Assembly (NCBI GenBank): GCA_027405735.1
Contig: JAPEHQ010000008.1
Location: forward strand, 1,860,001-1,924,000
Length of the DNA stretch: 64,000 nucleotides
From: Mucor racemosus
Taxonomy: Eukaryota; Mucoromycota; Mucoromycetes; Mucorales; Mucoraceae
Direction: 5' to 3'
The notes beneath the pieces were generated by a model that worked only from the letters and a program-made list of their open reading frames with translations, was not told where the DNA came from and ran no database searches. This document shows positions 1 through 11,476 of the stretch, piece by piece. Within the stretch, counting starts at the first letter, position 1; each line of letters starts with the position of its first letter. A program made the translations under genes and the position numbers.

Positions 1-1
1 T

Positions 2-154
2 TCCAAGGCTGGTGATGGTTTTATTGCTTTTAGAAAGATTGAAGCTTCCAAGGATATCGCACAAACATTATCCCAAGCTCGTAATGTTACTTACTTGCCT
101 AGCAACAAGAATGGTAGTGGATCAAATATGCTTCTTAACATTGGTTCTGCTTAG
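2..154 (+). CDS. phb1: Prohibitin-1, C-terminal end (5' truncated by window)
   Basis: The window opens inside a coding exon. The frame starting at base 2 reads 50 residues to a TAG at 152-154. It contains the motif [18 protein letters not shown], then an RNVTYLP segment and a serine/glycine-rich end closing in LLNIGSA. This matches the end of the prohibitin-1 subunit: yeast Phb1 has AGDGLIELRRIEASREIA, VVYLP and ends LLLNIGR. The prohibitin-2 subunit ends differently. Prohibitins form ring complexes in the mitochondrial inner membrane that chaperone respiratory subunits and modulate the m-AAA protease. The SPFH domain and membrane anchor lie outside the window. The next gene, on the opposite strand, converges on it with about 140 bp between stops. 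Confidence 0.85.
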   Translation, partial: SKAGDGFIAFRKIEASKDIAQTLSQARNVTYLPSNKNGSGSNMLLNIGSA

Positions 155-297
155 ATTTTTTAATTCGGCATTTTTGCAAAAAATATATATATTTATAAAT
201 GGCACATATGAACAAAAAAATCAAAAGACAATTGTAATAATAAAATAAATGGTTTAATAATGAAAGTATATTCTATATAAATGCGTGCTTATATTAT

Positions 298-507
298 TTA
301 AAATCCTAAGGCTGCTTTGATTCGTGCGAAAATACCAGGGCACACACAGCGATCTTCTTTTGGTACACCTTCTAATGCTTCTTCAACGTGTTGACCACAT
401 CCTGTAAAGGATTGTCAGAACATACAATTACAAAGTATTTACTTTTATATCATCTTACCAGCCCAAGTAGGTTTTTTACATTTATCACAAGTTGTACGTT
501 CACACAT
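298..507 (-). CDS. Conserved 50-residue Cys-rich fungal protein
   Basis: Two exons, 459-507 and 298-401, are joined by a 57-bp GTAAG...CAG intron (402-458). They give a 50-residue protein. The start ATG is at 505-507 and TAA at 298-300. The sequence begins MCERTTCDKCKKPTWAG, continues CGQHVEEALEGVPKEDRC and ends with a short basic helix. The spacing C-x4-C-x2-C, then C-G-Q-H, then C-x-C suggests a small metal-binding fold. I recognise this as a widespread, short, uncharacterised protein of fungi; no function can be assigned from the sequence. The intron falls inside the conserved GCGQH motif and keeps the frame, which supports a real gene. It is too short for usual ORF cut-offs. Confidence 0.75.
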
Positions 508-1414
508 TTTGTTAGTTTATTGATGATTTTGTATTGATGATTGAAATTCTAAAGATTAGAAAACCTGACCAGCAGCAGTGGTATTTATATTGGTTGTTTA
601 AAATGGGAAGACGAATCCTTACGCGGCTATTCTATTATGATTGGTTACGGATCAGGGTCAATGTAACATTTAGTCAACATGGAAATACAAACTTTTTCCT
701 TTTTCAAAATGTTCCAATTGTGGTATATTCACCATCAAAGCTTACGATCCTTCTCTAATAGTTTTTGGAACCATTGAGTGTTATTTCTTAGTCTGATTCT
801 TATATACGTGGGCATTTATTTCTACTCTTATGTTGTATTTATTGGAATAATTTGCTTGCAGTTAGGTTTTTTACATGTGGTTTCGAATATTCAACTTTTC
901 TTGATACACTGTTAATGAGCCTACGTTAATTTTGCTTATATTGTAGAGGATTTCTCCATATCTTTGAAACTATTATACAGTATTATAAATAAAATCGTGG
1001 TTTATATAGCATCTACGAAATGCTTTTGTGGTTTTTCCTTAGATGAAACTTAAAGTTAGCACGATAACATGTCCATTTGGAATGGTATTTATAAATCAAT
1101 ATATTTTATATTAAAACAAAAATAAAAAGTATTCGTATATGCTCCAGATGTTGCTTCTCGTATTTGTACACTATCATTAGGTTTTTACATGCATTTAAGT
1201 TTGATAATCAATCCCTAAAAACAGCCAAAACGATGTCTGAGTTTGCAATGTGGTGGTTGTTGTCCAACCTCGCTCAGGGGTCGTGATAGAACAAGCACAC
1301 TTCTGATATCTGGAGGTAGTAACAAAGGATACTCAAATACTTATGCTACCCCATCCATTTAATATATATCGTCCGTATGCGATATAATATTTTAAAGTAT
1401 TAGCAAGTAGACCT
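508..1414. other. Intergenic, no gene seen
   Basis: Upstream side of the small Cys-rich gene. The short open frames here show no family motif or codon pattern. A slightly more GC-rich patch around 1215-1330 was read in all frames and not recognised. Confidence 0.5.
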
Positions 1415-3005
1415 AAAATTTGAATTTTAAAAATTCAATTTTCATAGTTTTCAATCTTCAAAATCATAAAGTGCCCTCTTTTCTATAACTAACCTCATAC
1501 TAAACACTTTTTACGACATACCTTAGACGTTTCTAAGTAGATATAAATGGTTTGCATTATGCTAGCTCTTCCTAAATTTATTCTATATCCCACGAAAGAC
1601 TCAAAAACGCGTAAATTCACTGCATTTTTCTTAAAAATTGCATCTCACTTTTCATCTCTGCTCTGCTTTTTTTTTCACTAAATAACACCAAGAAAAAAAT
1701 ATATGCCAATGCACCTGAGATGCTCACCTTTAATCCAAAAACAAGTATCCGGAAATATCCTACTTTTTACAGTTGGTATTAATTTTTCAGTGCTAATGTT
1801 TCAGCTTTTTACGCGTATTTCACTGCTAAAAAATTGAAAAATTTGAAGCTTCATATCTCTAGAAATAATTAAGCTATTCTAGCACTTTTTAATAATAAAA
1901 CTTACTTGTTTTAAGGTGCTCTATAACATATCTGAATATAAAAAAATTCTGAGCACTTTTATTTTTTTTCATTTTTTTGATATTTTTGTGGTTGATTTCA
2001 AAATATTCGTTATATTGAGCAGTATTTTTTTATATAGTCATCTCATCAATTTCATTGAGCTCTCTTAGATCCAATTTAGTTTTTTCCAAAATATTGATTT
2101 TTCGTGGAGATATCCTCAAAAATGTGTCGAAAGAGATACCTTCGCTCCTAGCTTCAATTTTTTCCTTATATACCCTCATCCCAAATTCTGAATTTGAAAA
2201 AAAAATTGGTAAAAATCTTATTTTCTCTACGAAAAATGTAGTTATAAGTTTCAGTAATAGCTAAATCGATAGATAATTTTTTGCACATCATTTCAATTAT
2301 TTATATCTGAAATATGTTAATAAAAAGTGATGCGTATCTTTAAAAAACCTTCAAAATTTCAATCGTATTTTACAGAAAATTTAATGTAAAACATTTGCCT
2401 AAATTTTATATAGATGAATGCAGAATTTAAAACTGTACAAAAAACATTTAATACATTAGGTAAACTTACTTTGCAGTTCATGAGCTATTAGACGATTTTG
2501 TTTTTTTTTGATCATTTTCGATCGATGTATCGAATCGATTTTGGAACTCAGTTATCGTTGGCATCAAGCTGTAATGTGAGCTATTATTTTAATTATCTCG
2601 ACGAAAACTCGATATTTTTAGCTGGAACAAAAAATACAAAGTAAACTTCAGTTAGATTTCTCTTATGAATACAAAAAATTAACACATTAATTTAAGTGCT
2701 TAATTTTTACAATCAATTCTAGGTCGATTTTTAGTCAATGTTAAGCCAGTGCTCTTATATTCTGGTACCAACTCTTTTAATTTAGAACAAATATTAACAA
2801 CCCATAGAGAGAGGTACATTTTATCTTTAAAGATTTGACGTAATTCGGCTTAATATTGAGCAAAAAAATCGAAACGAACCGTCTGAAACCTACTTTTTTA
2901 CAACCGTAAAAAACCGACAACAACAAAAACCCTATCGCGACAAATTTCGATCCTAAAAACTTGCAGCTTTGCATGAAAGTAGGTACATGTTGTATTCCAC
3001 CTACT
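1415..3005 (+). repeat. Dispersed repeat family A, copy A1
   Basis: About 1.6 kb of AT-rich DNA that recurs, diverged, in three other places in the window: inverted at 5480-6765, direct at 42335-43690 continuing at 45548, and inverted at 54050-55175. Shared landmarks include the segment around 1690-1780 (CACCTGAGATG...CCAAAAACAAGTATCCGG), the AATATTGATTTTTCGTGGAG block near 2090, CTCATCCCAAATTCTGAATT near 2180, and TTTGCAGTTCATGAG near 2472. Short frames at about 1630-1790 and 2055-2264 are also open in the other copies. No transposase or reverse transcriptase is visible. It may be a non-autonomous element or the decayed non-coding part of a larger one. Confidence 0.8.
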
Positions 3006-3469
3006 AGTATCATACATAATCACCTTCTACAGCAGTATCAATACATTTTACAATCTATTGACTACGACATGTATTGAAGTGCAAAGTCTTGATATAGGAC
3101 ATAAGAAACTCCTAGAGTACTAAGTTTAATCCAATAACTACCAAGAACGCTTGGACCTCAATTATGACACCATATTATTTCATCCCAGCGGTTAATCAAT
3201 CAAGTAGCTATCAAATCAACATTCAAGCACATTTAGCGCAGCATTAAAACAAGACAACTCACAAGCTTTGCAAGCACGGTTAAATTATGATTGATCCATT
3301 TCCATCCATAGACTACTATCAAATAGATCTAATTGTCCTGTAGGTTTTTGCCTATTATTTATGTTAAATCTCATTTCAATCCCATATTGAACCTGACATC
3401 CAAATGGAATTGAAATGGTGGTATAAATACTTTTAGAATCCAGGACCTGATGGCTCCTGACTTCCTTTT

Positions 3470-3900
3470 TTAACTTAATAATAAAGACCCTACGTTCTCC
3501 GTGATATAATCGCTTGTAGTCTTTATTTTATTTGTATTGGAAATAATCGTTATCTACATATAACTCTCATGTCCTATAGTGCCTTAATTAAATTACATCT
3601 CAGGAGCTCAATGTCAAATCAAGATACAGTAAAAGGCCCTACTTTTATATCTACATAAACAATGTCTTGTGTTTATTATACATTTGAAGAAATTGTTATG
3701 TCAATACTCATCCTATGTCTCACATCCAAGGTCACAGTCTATAATTAGTGTTACAGTAAATCAATGTGGATCATTGACTTACATCATATTCTTAGATAGT
3801 AAAACCCTAGTAATAGTTATAATTAATGTATATAAATACATCCAAAGGATGTATTGTTAATAAAAGTGTAATATTCTTCTGGCAAGATTATTTATATAGA
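3470..3900 (+). repeat. LTR-like repeat family B, copy B1
   Basis: This stretch matches, in reverse, 43700-44090, and its 3' part matches 35950-36175. Common features are a head TAATAATAAAG..CCTACGTTCTCC, a middle CTCAGTCTATAATTGGTG-like block, and a tail with a TATAAATACATC box followed about 25 bp later by TTAATAAAAGTGTA and GGCAAGATTATTT. A TATA box followed closely by an AATAAA signal is what the U3-R part of a solo LTR looks like. Clear TG...CA ends and a target duplication were not found, so the LTR assignment is inference. Confidence 0.6.
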
Positions 3901-4159
3901 CTCTTTTGACATTTCAGAAATGACCGATTTGCAGTGGAATTACATACTAAAAACGCTTGATAAAAATAAAACAACCTAAATTTCAAGTGTCGCTCATAAA
4001 ATATGATGCCACTTGAAATGTGAACAACGATAATAAACAAACGCTTCAATTGAACACAATAACAAACGCATGCTAAAAATATGAAATACCCTTTTTGAAC
4101 CATACATGTCGTGTAGATGATAGCACCCTTGATCACGGCGCAATCAATTACACAAATGA

Positions 4160-4665
4160 CATATATATAAGTATAAAAGACGAGCCGAGCCTAGGACGAG
4201 CTTGACCAAAGCTCGCCACAACGAGCCGAGCTTTGTATCACTCGAGCTCGAGCCGAGCTTTAATAAAAGCTCGTTTGACAAAGACGAGTTTTTGACTTTT
4301 TTTTAAAAAGCTCGTTTGAGAAAGACGAGCTTTTGACTTCTTTTCAAAAAGTTCAAATTTAAATAATAATTAGTAAATGCTATGACATTATTACTTTAGA
4401 TAATTGTCAATTGACATTCATAAGTTTGCTTTACTTTAGATATTTGTCACTGGAAAGGTAAAATAAAGCTCGCATTGAGATGATGAGTTTTAGTCGCTGC
4501 ATAAAAAAGCTCGTTTGGGGTAAACGAGCTCTAGTCACGCGCAAAAAAAAGCTCGTCGAGGTTGAACGAGCTTTTTTGTAAGCTCGTCTAACTTTAACGA
4601 GCCTTGAGAAAAGCTCGGCTGCATAAAAAAGGCTCGGCTCGTTTAATATCACTACATATATATCA
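4160..4665. repeat. Foldback element made of GCTCG/CGAGC hairpin units
   Basis: A GC-richer island in AT-rich DNA, made of roughly twenty copies of GCTCG or its complement CGAGC spaced by A/T runs. Many pairs form small hairpins, for example AAGCTCGTTTGACAAAGACG. A unique AT spacer at about 4350-4465 separates a left arm (4180-4347) from a right arm (4466-4650). The outer ends are inverted: ACGAGCCGAGCCT on the left is mirrored by AGGCTCGGCTCGT on the right, flanked by ATATATA on both sides. There is no coding capacity. It resembles a MITE or foldback transposon, but it could also be a self-templated hairpin array. Confidence 0.7.
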
Positions 4666-4689
4666 AAACAGGATTCTATCCAAATCAAT

Positions 4690-5150
4690 AATGATAATAA
4701 ACAAAGATATCAATTTAGTCAACTACTCATCTATATCGTAGTTGCACTATCAATATAAATAAGATTCAAGCATATAAAAACTACCCCTTAAAAATCAAGG
4801 TTACATAAAATAGATATAACAGAAATAAACAAAACCAACCATTTCCCAAAAGGTCGATATTGTCACACTTGACATACAATCCCTTATGGTCAATGCTCTA
4901 TACAATTTACCCCTTAAAATATCAAATCAATAACAATGTACTCAAAACTGGAAGATTACTAAATATACATCCATTCAAGTCTGATGGTATCCAAGTTCTC
5001 CAAATCACTATAAATACCCTCATACTTTTCAATTATTTTAACTCTTCAGAAATCTTTTGTAATAAAAACTTTAGCTGATTATAATTGTATTTCTACTGCT
5101 TTTATTTTTATATTTTTTTTTATTTTAGTAAATTAACATCGTAATTTACT
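4690..5150 (+). repeat. LTR-like repeat family C, copy C1
   Basis: The right part (about 5015-5125) resembles 44900-45010: a TATAAATA box, then CTTCAGAAATCTTTT, an AATAAAA signal, GACTATAATTGTATTT-like sequence and a closing TTTATTTTT run. This order (TATA box, poly-A signal, short tail) suggests an old solo LTR. The left boundary is uncertain because similarity fades. Confidence 0.45.
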
Positions 5151-5479
5151 GCACGATTCATTACTCATTCTCCTTTAATAATTGTATTCTTTTTTTAAGT
5201 ATTATTTATTAAAAAAGATAAAAATATAGGACACAACAGATAGTTTTATTGGACGACAGAAATATCATGTTTTTCTGATGGTTTTCTCAATTCACGGTGA
5301 TTTGTGAAAGTAGAAACATGAATTTTTATGCAGGATACAGTATATTTAAATCTATCATCATGTATAATTGAAGATTAATTGGAGCAATATTCACAAGAAT
5401 AGGATTCTTTCTTTGTTTTCTGCAGTTGTAAATATTAGTTTATTATTTTGTAAAACTTGAAACTCATTATTATCCAGGG

Positions 5480-6765
5480 CTTAATTTCTGTATTCACAAG
5501 ATAGATCTAATTGATTGCTACTTTGCATTTTTTGTTTTAGCAAAAAATATTAATTTTTCGTCGAGATAATTAAAATAATAGTTTTTATCACAGCTTCTAA
5601 TCTATTATCACGGGGTTCCAAAATTTATTCTAAAAAATGGACGAAAAATGATTCAAAAAACAAAATCGTTTAATGGCTCATGAGCTGCAAAGTAAGTTGT
5701 CCTATAGTATTAAATAAATTTTGTACAGTTTTGAATTCTGCATACACCTAAACAAAAATCTGATAAACATTTCACATTAAATTTTGCACAAAATACCATT
5801 GAAATTTTGGAGGTTTTTTGAAGATATGCATCACTTTTTATAAACATGTTTTCAAAATAGTTAATGGTAATAATGTGCAACAAATTATCTATTGATTGAG
5901 CTATTGTTGAACATTTTAGCTGCATTTTTCGTAGAGAAAACAAGATTTTTGTCATTTTTTTTTCAAATTCAGAATTTTGGATGAGGGTATACAAGGGGAA
6001 AATAGAAGCTAGAAATGGAGGTACCTTTTTACACACATTTTTGAGGATATCTCCACGAAAAATCAATATTTTAAAAAACTCTAAATTGGGTCTGAGAGAG
6101 CGTAATGAGCTTAATGACATGAATAAAAAAAAATGTTGCTCAATTTAACCAATATTTTGAAACCTACTATAGAAATGCCAAAAAAAATGAAAAAAATAAA
6201 AGTGCTCAGAATTTTTTTATATTCAGATATGTTATAGAGCACTTTAAAACAAGTAAGTTTTATTATTAAAAAGTGTTAGCATAGCTTAATTTGTTTTAGA
6301 GATATGAAGTCTCAAAGTTTCTAATTCTTTAGCAGTGAAATACGCGTAAAAATCTGAAACATTAGCACCGAAAAATTAATACCAATTGTAAAAAGTAGGA
6401 TATTTCCGGATACTTGTTTTTGAATTAAAGGTGAGCATCTCAGGTACATTGACATATATTTTTTTCTTGGTGTTATTTAGTGAAAAAAAAAGTATAGCAG
6501 CGATGAAAAGTGAAACCCAGTTTTCAAGGAAAAAGCAGTGGGTTTTACGTGTTTTTGAGCCTTTCATAAAATATAACATGAATTCAGGAATAGCTGGCAT
6601 AATGCGACTAATTCATATCTATTTTGTGGTCTCTGAGGTATATCCTAAAAAATGTTTATTATGAGGTTAGTTATAGAAAGAAGGCATATTTCGATTTGAA
6701 GATTGAAACTATGAATTTTTTTTTTTTTTGAAAATTCAAATCTAATATTAAAATTCATTTTAGCT
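5480..6765 (-). repeat. Dispersed repeat family A, copy A2 (inverted to A1)
   Basis: Reverse-complement counterpart of 1415-2700. The match runs from the outer AT-rich end (ATAACTAACCTCATA at about 1485 against TATGAGGTTAGTTAT at about 6659) inward to the TTTCGTCGAGATAAT block at 5558. Together with A1 it makes arms of about 1.3 kb around a 2.8 kb centre containing repeats B1, C1 and the foldback. An open frame of 136 codons lies on the minus strand (5710-6120). It overlaps the short frame conserved in the other copies. Confidence 0.8.
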
Positions 6766-8926
6766 TATTGAGCGTAGTTTCTTTGTGTACTACAGCAAGT
6801 CAAAATACGGTAGGTTGTGAAGGACAGAACGAACAAAATAAATTGTAATTTTTTCATTGATTGATTAATTAATTAATTAATTAAACAAGGTTTCGAAACA
6901 GAATATTGACTTAAATGCAGACATCAGTAGTGCAAAAAATAAAAATAAAAAACTGTATGCATGAACCATTTTGAAACTTACAAATCGTTGGATGGGCTGC
7001 AAAAGATATTTGATTGACAAATGCTGGTATCTACCGTATATAAGATTTGCTGTCAACTGCCGAATTTCAAAACCATTCCTGCTTGAGCATTTTTTAAATC
7101 ATTATTGATAAAGCAAATGCAATAATGCAACCCATCACCGATTACTATAATTTATTTAGCTGTATGTTTGGGCAGCTACATGTTACAAAGGTCATCAATT
7201 GTTCATATTCAGTTTTATGAAGAATTTTTTGCATTTTTTCAAAGAGTTTTTACTCATTATTTAGCACATTTGCTTATTTGCACATTCGTATATATGTATT
7301 TCTTTCTAATTCCTTAGTAAACCATTAAATTTTCAAACTCTTAACTCCAGATGTGGGTGTAGTGCCTCAGAACAGAGGAAAAGTCATATTCTTTACTCTG
7401 ATCTTTAGCAATATTTGTTACGCAGAGGAGTAAGAGACGCATTATTGCATATTAGTTGACCTGTAAAAATTCGTGTTTTCGGCGTTATTTGTAAATAAAA
7501 CGAAAGCCCAATTGCAACATACTAGTAACTTTCAATTATGACTATACTATTTGTATATATTTCTTACACAATGCAAATAATGGAAATGCTGGGTAATTAG
7601 GACTTGGTGGAGACCAATATGTTGGGACAACCTTTGGTGGAACAAACAAATCAATTCAACATCACTGACTGCTCATTAACGCAGTCGTCGCTAAAAAATT
7701 TTTTGTTGAAACTGATTGCGAAAAAAAAACAAATATAAAAAGGATTCAAACTATCAGTGTTTTAGAGCGTTTTATTTAATACTAACTTGAAGATTAAAGA
7801 AAGAAAAGATTTTAAAAGGTATGTGACAATTGTCAATTGAAATGTTCTCGTGTAATTTCGTTGTATGAAAGGGTTGATCTCTTTATATTTTGAAATTACA
7901 CTCTTTGTAAATCTGCTGGCCAAGGATTATAAACATATTTGCTACTTCTGAGAGATAATGAGGTTATAAAATATCACCAAGATCGATGAGGCAGCATATT
8001 TACAAAGATTATTATTTGCTTATCCATTTATGATTTTCATTTTTACTAATTTTCTTTTAATCTACAGTTTTCTGGTATTTTTCATTTGGATAGCTTCTTT
8101 TTTCTTTTCTGAATATTTTGTTTAAATAAAAAAAAAATTATAAAAGTAACATTATTGTCTTTTTCCATATCTTTTGTCAATATTTTTAAATGATTTATGA
8201 AACAATATCTGATTCTGATGATAGTATTTGTGAATCTATCACTTTGTTTCCGTAATATGATGAAAATTCCCGGTTGAACATTTCAAGATATGGAAAAATG
8301 AGCCATTTGAATCTTCTCATAGCCATTTAACTTGACCCTAATTTTGTAGCTCAATCCCTAGTAATTATTTTTAGAAAAACTATTTTATCAATGGCGCTTT
8401 GGGCGCTCTCAACTCCTTCTGAAATTACAAATGTTGTTATTGAATTATCTTTTTAACTAATATAAAGAAACAACATTTTGTTTGATACTATCCATGAAAA
8501 AAAATAAAATAAAAAGAAACATCAAAGGAAAACCCCGTTTTTAGTGCAGTAAAAATATTGTTGATCCACATGTGAGGTTTACTAAATCCTTGACCACCAC
8601 CACCACCACCACCACCCCCCCTTGGATACTGATTTGAATATGGTAGTAACGCTGATACGCGATATGTCATGAATATAACGACTATTTCACCCCAAAAAAG
8701 AGCCTATTTAGCTCGAATTTTTTAGACATTTTGTTATGAAAAACATCTGGGAAGCATTCTAGATTGTTCACACATGAAATAATGACCATTATACCTTCTG
8801 AAGAGACTTTAAGCGATGCGTAATGATCAATGTAATTGGTTAATAACGTTCAGCTACAGTCACACAGTCGAGAAAGCTGGAAAAATGAAAAAAAAGTAAT
8901 ATAAAGGTAGGTGCAAACATCCTTTT

Positions 8927-8957
<31 letters not shown>

Positions 8958-9233
8958 TTCTACATAAATCAAATTTCTTTCTTCTGTCATTTTTACTTTA
9001 GATATAGCCTCCCCTTACGTCTTTTTAATAAAGGAAAATTAGATTTTCAAGGTATGAATTCACAAGATGCGCTGTTTCTGACCCTTAATTAACTCTTTTC
9101 TTACCTTGTTGTGTTGCTATATTTTTTTCTCTTGTGTTCTTTTTACATTTACTATATCTGTACCCTGGTTCAATCTTTTTTTTTTATTACCATAATCTTC
9201 AAATATTTTCCGTAGATATACTAGATATAAAAA
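6766..9233. other. 2.4 kb intergenic, no gene seen
   Basis: AT-rich DNA with low-complexity pieces: an ATTA/TTAA run near 6862-6884, a CAC triplet run with a C7 tract at 8597-8622, and a 27-T tract at 8930-8956. No frame shows protein motifs. The last few hundred bases are the upstream region of the bromodomain gene; the T tract lies about 280 bp before its ATG. Confidence 0.5.
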
Positions 9234-11476
9234 ATGAATGTAGATACTTCACCAAAATTAACGTAATATAAATTCAATGAAATTTTGACGCGTTCAAATG
9301 TCTAATGTTTATCCCTTTTTATATATAGTCATGAAGAGTTTGAAGAAATTGATACAACATCAAATAAGCCAAAGTTAGAGTTAAAAGAAAATGTATCACT
9401 ATTAGACCGTGGAAAAGGTATCAAGAAACAGGTAAAACAAGTTAAAATGTAATATAATGAACATTGTTAACAATTTCATGTAGTCAAGAGCAAATTCACT
9501 TTCACCCTCAACCCCAATTGGTAAAACCAACATGACTCGCGACCAGGTTAAATATTGTGGAGCCATTATGAGAAATTTAAAAAAGCATAGAGATGCCGCA
9601 CCTTTCTTGCATCCTGTCGATTATGTGAAATTAAACGTACCTGATTATCCAAAAGTCATCAAATATCCAATGGACCTCACCACAGTAGACCAAAAATTAA
9701 ATGCTGGAGAGTACGACAATGTTGAGGATTTTATCAATGATATCAGATTGGTTTTCATGAATTGCTATAAATTCAACGGCCCTGAAGCCATGATTTCCAT
9801 GTTGTGTCAAAATGTAGAAAATGCTTTCGAAAAGAGTTTGAGACAAATGCCACCATCTAATAGTGTATGTATATATATATATATATATTCAATATACCTC
9901 GAAACGTAAATGTAAACGATTATTGATATTTACACGTATATTTATAGACTTCTACTCCTGCAAGATCATTATCTCCTTTATATTATGATGATGATCAAGA
10001 AAAAATCAAGAGAAGAAAGAAGAATCCTAAACCAAAGGTTTCCCAAGATGATTCAATCACAGATTCAGCATCTCATCATAACTCTGAAGAAGGAAGACCA
10101 AAGAGAGAAATCCATCCACCACCTTCCAAAGATTATCCCGAGCCAATGACAAAGAGACGTAACCCTCGAAAGAATGATATTCGAATGAAGTTTTGTACTC
10201 AAACATTGCGTGAATTGAAGAAAAACAAATATAGAGACATCAATTATCCGTTCTTAGCTCCTGTTGATGTCGTCGCTCTTAATATTCCTGATTATGTCAA
10301 CATTGTAAAGCATCCTATGGACTTGGCCACTATCGAGAGAAAGCTCGCTGAAGGTGATTACGACGAGCCTGAACAATTTGAACAAGATATTCGTTTAATG
10401 TTCAACAATTGCTACCTTTATAATCCATCCACATTACCTGTTCATAAAATGGGTCGTGAATTAGAAAGAGTATTTGATGAAAAATGGGCTCAAAAACCTG
10501 CTACTCGCTCACCTTCGCCCATCCTTGATGAAGCAGGTGAAGATGATGAGGAAATTATTAATAGACATGATGAGGATGTGGATGAAGACGACGAGTCTGA
10601 TGAAGATGGTAAGTCAATTAAAATGAGAGAGGGGAGAATAGCATTTCATGTTTTGATTTGAAATACTCATTCTATTTTCTTTTTTTTTAAAAAAAACAGA
10701 ACGAGATCAAAAGATTGCAGAACTCGAGCGTCATATTGCTACTATTGCTCAACAAATTGCCTCAATAAAATCACAAAAGAAAAAGAAGCCAGAGAAGGTT
10801 GTTCGTCGTCAAAGTAAGCCCGTTGTAAAAGAAAAGAAGCCTGTTGTCAAGGAAAAGAGAAAGAGAGTGACAAAGAAGAAAGAGCCACAAACCGCTGCTA
10901 AATTACCAGCCAAACAAGTGGTTGAGGAATTCCCTGAATTTACTTTTGAACAAAAGAAAGATTTGAGTGAGCAAATCAATGAATTAGCAGGTGATCGTTT
11001 AAACACTGTCGTTAGTATTATTCAAAGTTCAATGCCTAATTTAAATGGGGTAAGTTGCAGAAAATTGATTTTTGTTGGTGTAAATGTACATTTGTTGACT
11101 TGTATAATTATCTTTTAAAAGCAGGGACAAGAAGAGATTGTATTAGATATTGATTCACTTGATAGACGTACTCTGCACAGGTTGCATGAGTTTGTCACTG
11201 GTGGAAGTTTGGTAAATAATAAATCAGCTTCACCGTCATCAAAAAGACCAAGAACTCATTATTCAGAAAGAGATGCTGACCGTCAAATAAGACAGCTCGA
11301 GAAGACACTACAAAAATTCAATTCAGGTATGTTTGTTGCTTGTATCAAATCTTTGCTTCGTTATTCTAATTCATTTCGTGTCTTCATTTTTTTTAGAGAA
11401 TGAGTCTTCAAGTGAAAGCGATTCTGATAGCTCTTCAGGCTCTGATTCTGATGATTCTGGTAGTAGTTCCGATTAG
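9234..11476 (+). CDS. bdf1: BET-family double bromodomain protein (Bdf1-like)
   Basis: Seven exons: 9234-9262, 9329-9431, 9484-9864, 9948-10608, 10700-11049, 11125-11326 and 11397-11476. They total 1806 bp, giving 601 residues; all joins keep phase. Bromodomain 1 covers about residues 61-168 with VPDYPKVIKYPMDL and the acetyl-lysine-binding Asn in NCYKFN. Bromodomain 2 covers about 246-350 with IPDYVNIVKHPMDL and NCYLYN. An acidic run and a coiled, very basic Lys/Arg segment follow. Next is an extraterminal (NET) domain at about 465-540 (FPEFTFEQKKDLSEQINEL), and a Ser/Asp tail ends the protein, as in BET proteins. Such proteins bind acetylated histone H4 and recruit TFIID and chromatin remodellers. 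The tiny first exon (29 bp) was chosen because it supplies an ATG and correct phase after an intron ending TATATAG. Confidence 0.92.

Noticed and set aside
534..758. 74-codon frame upstream of the small Cys-rich gene
   Set aside because: No motif, no conservation evidence; AT-rich intergenic DNA often stays open this long.
1215..1330. GC-richer patch as a tRNA or small gene
   Set aside because: No cloverleaf, no conserved frame and no splice pattern could be found.
8597..8622. CAC triplet run as a His- or Gly-coding region
   Set aside because: The surrounding frame is short and has no coding character; it is a microsatellite.
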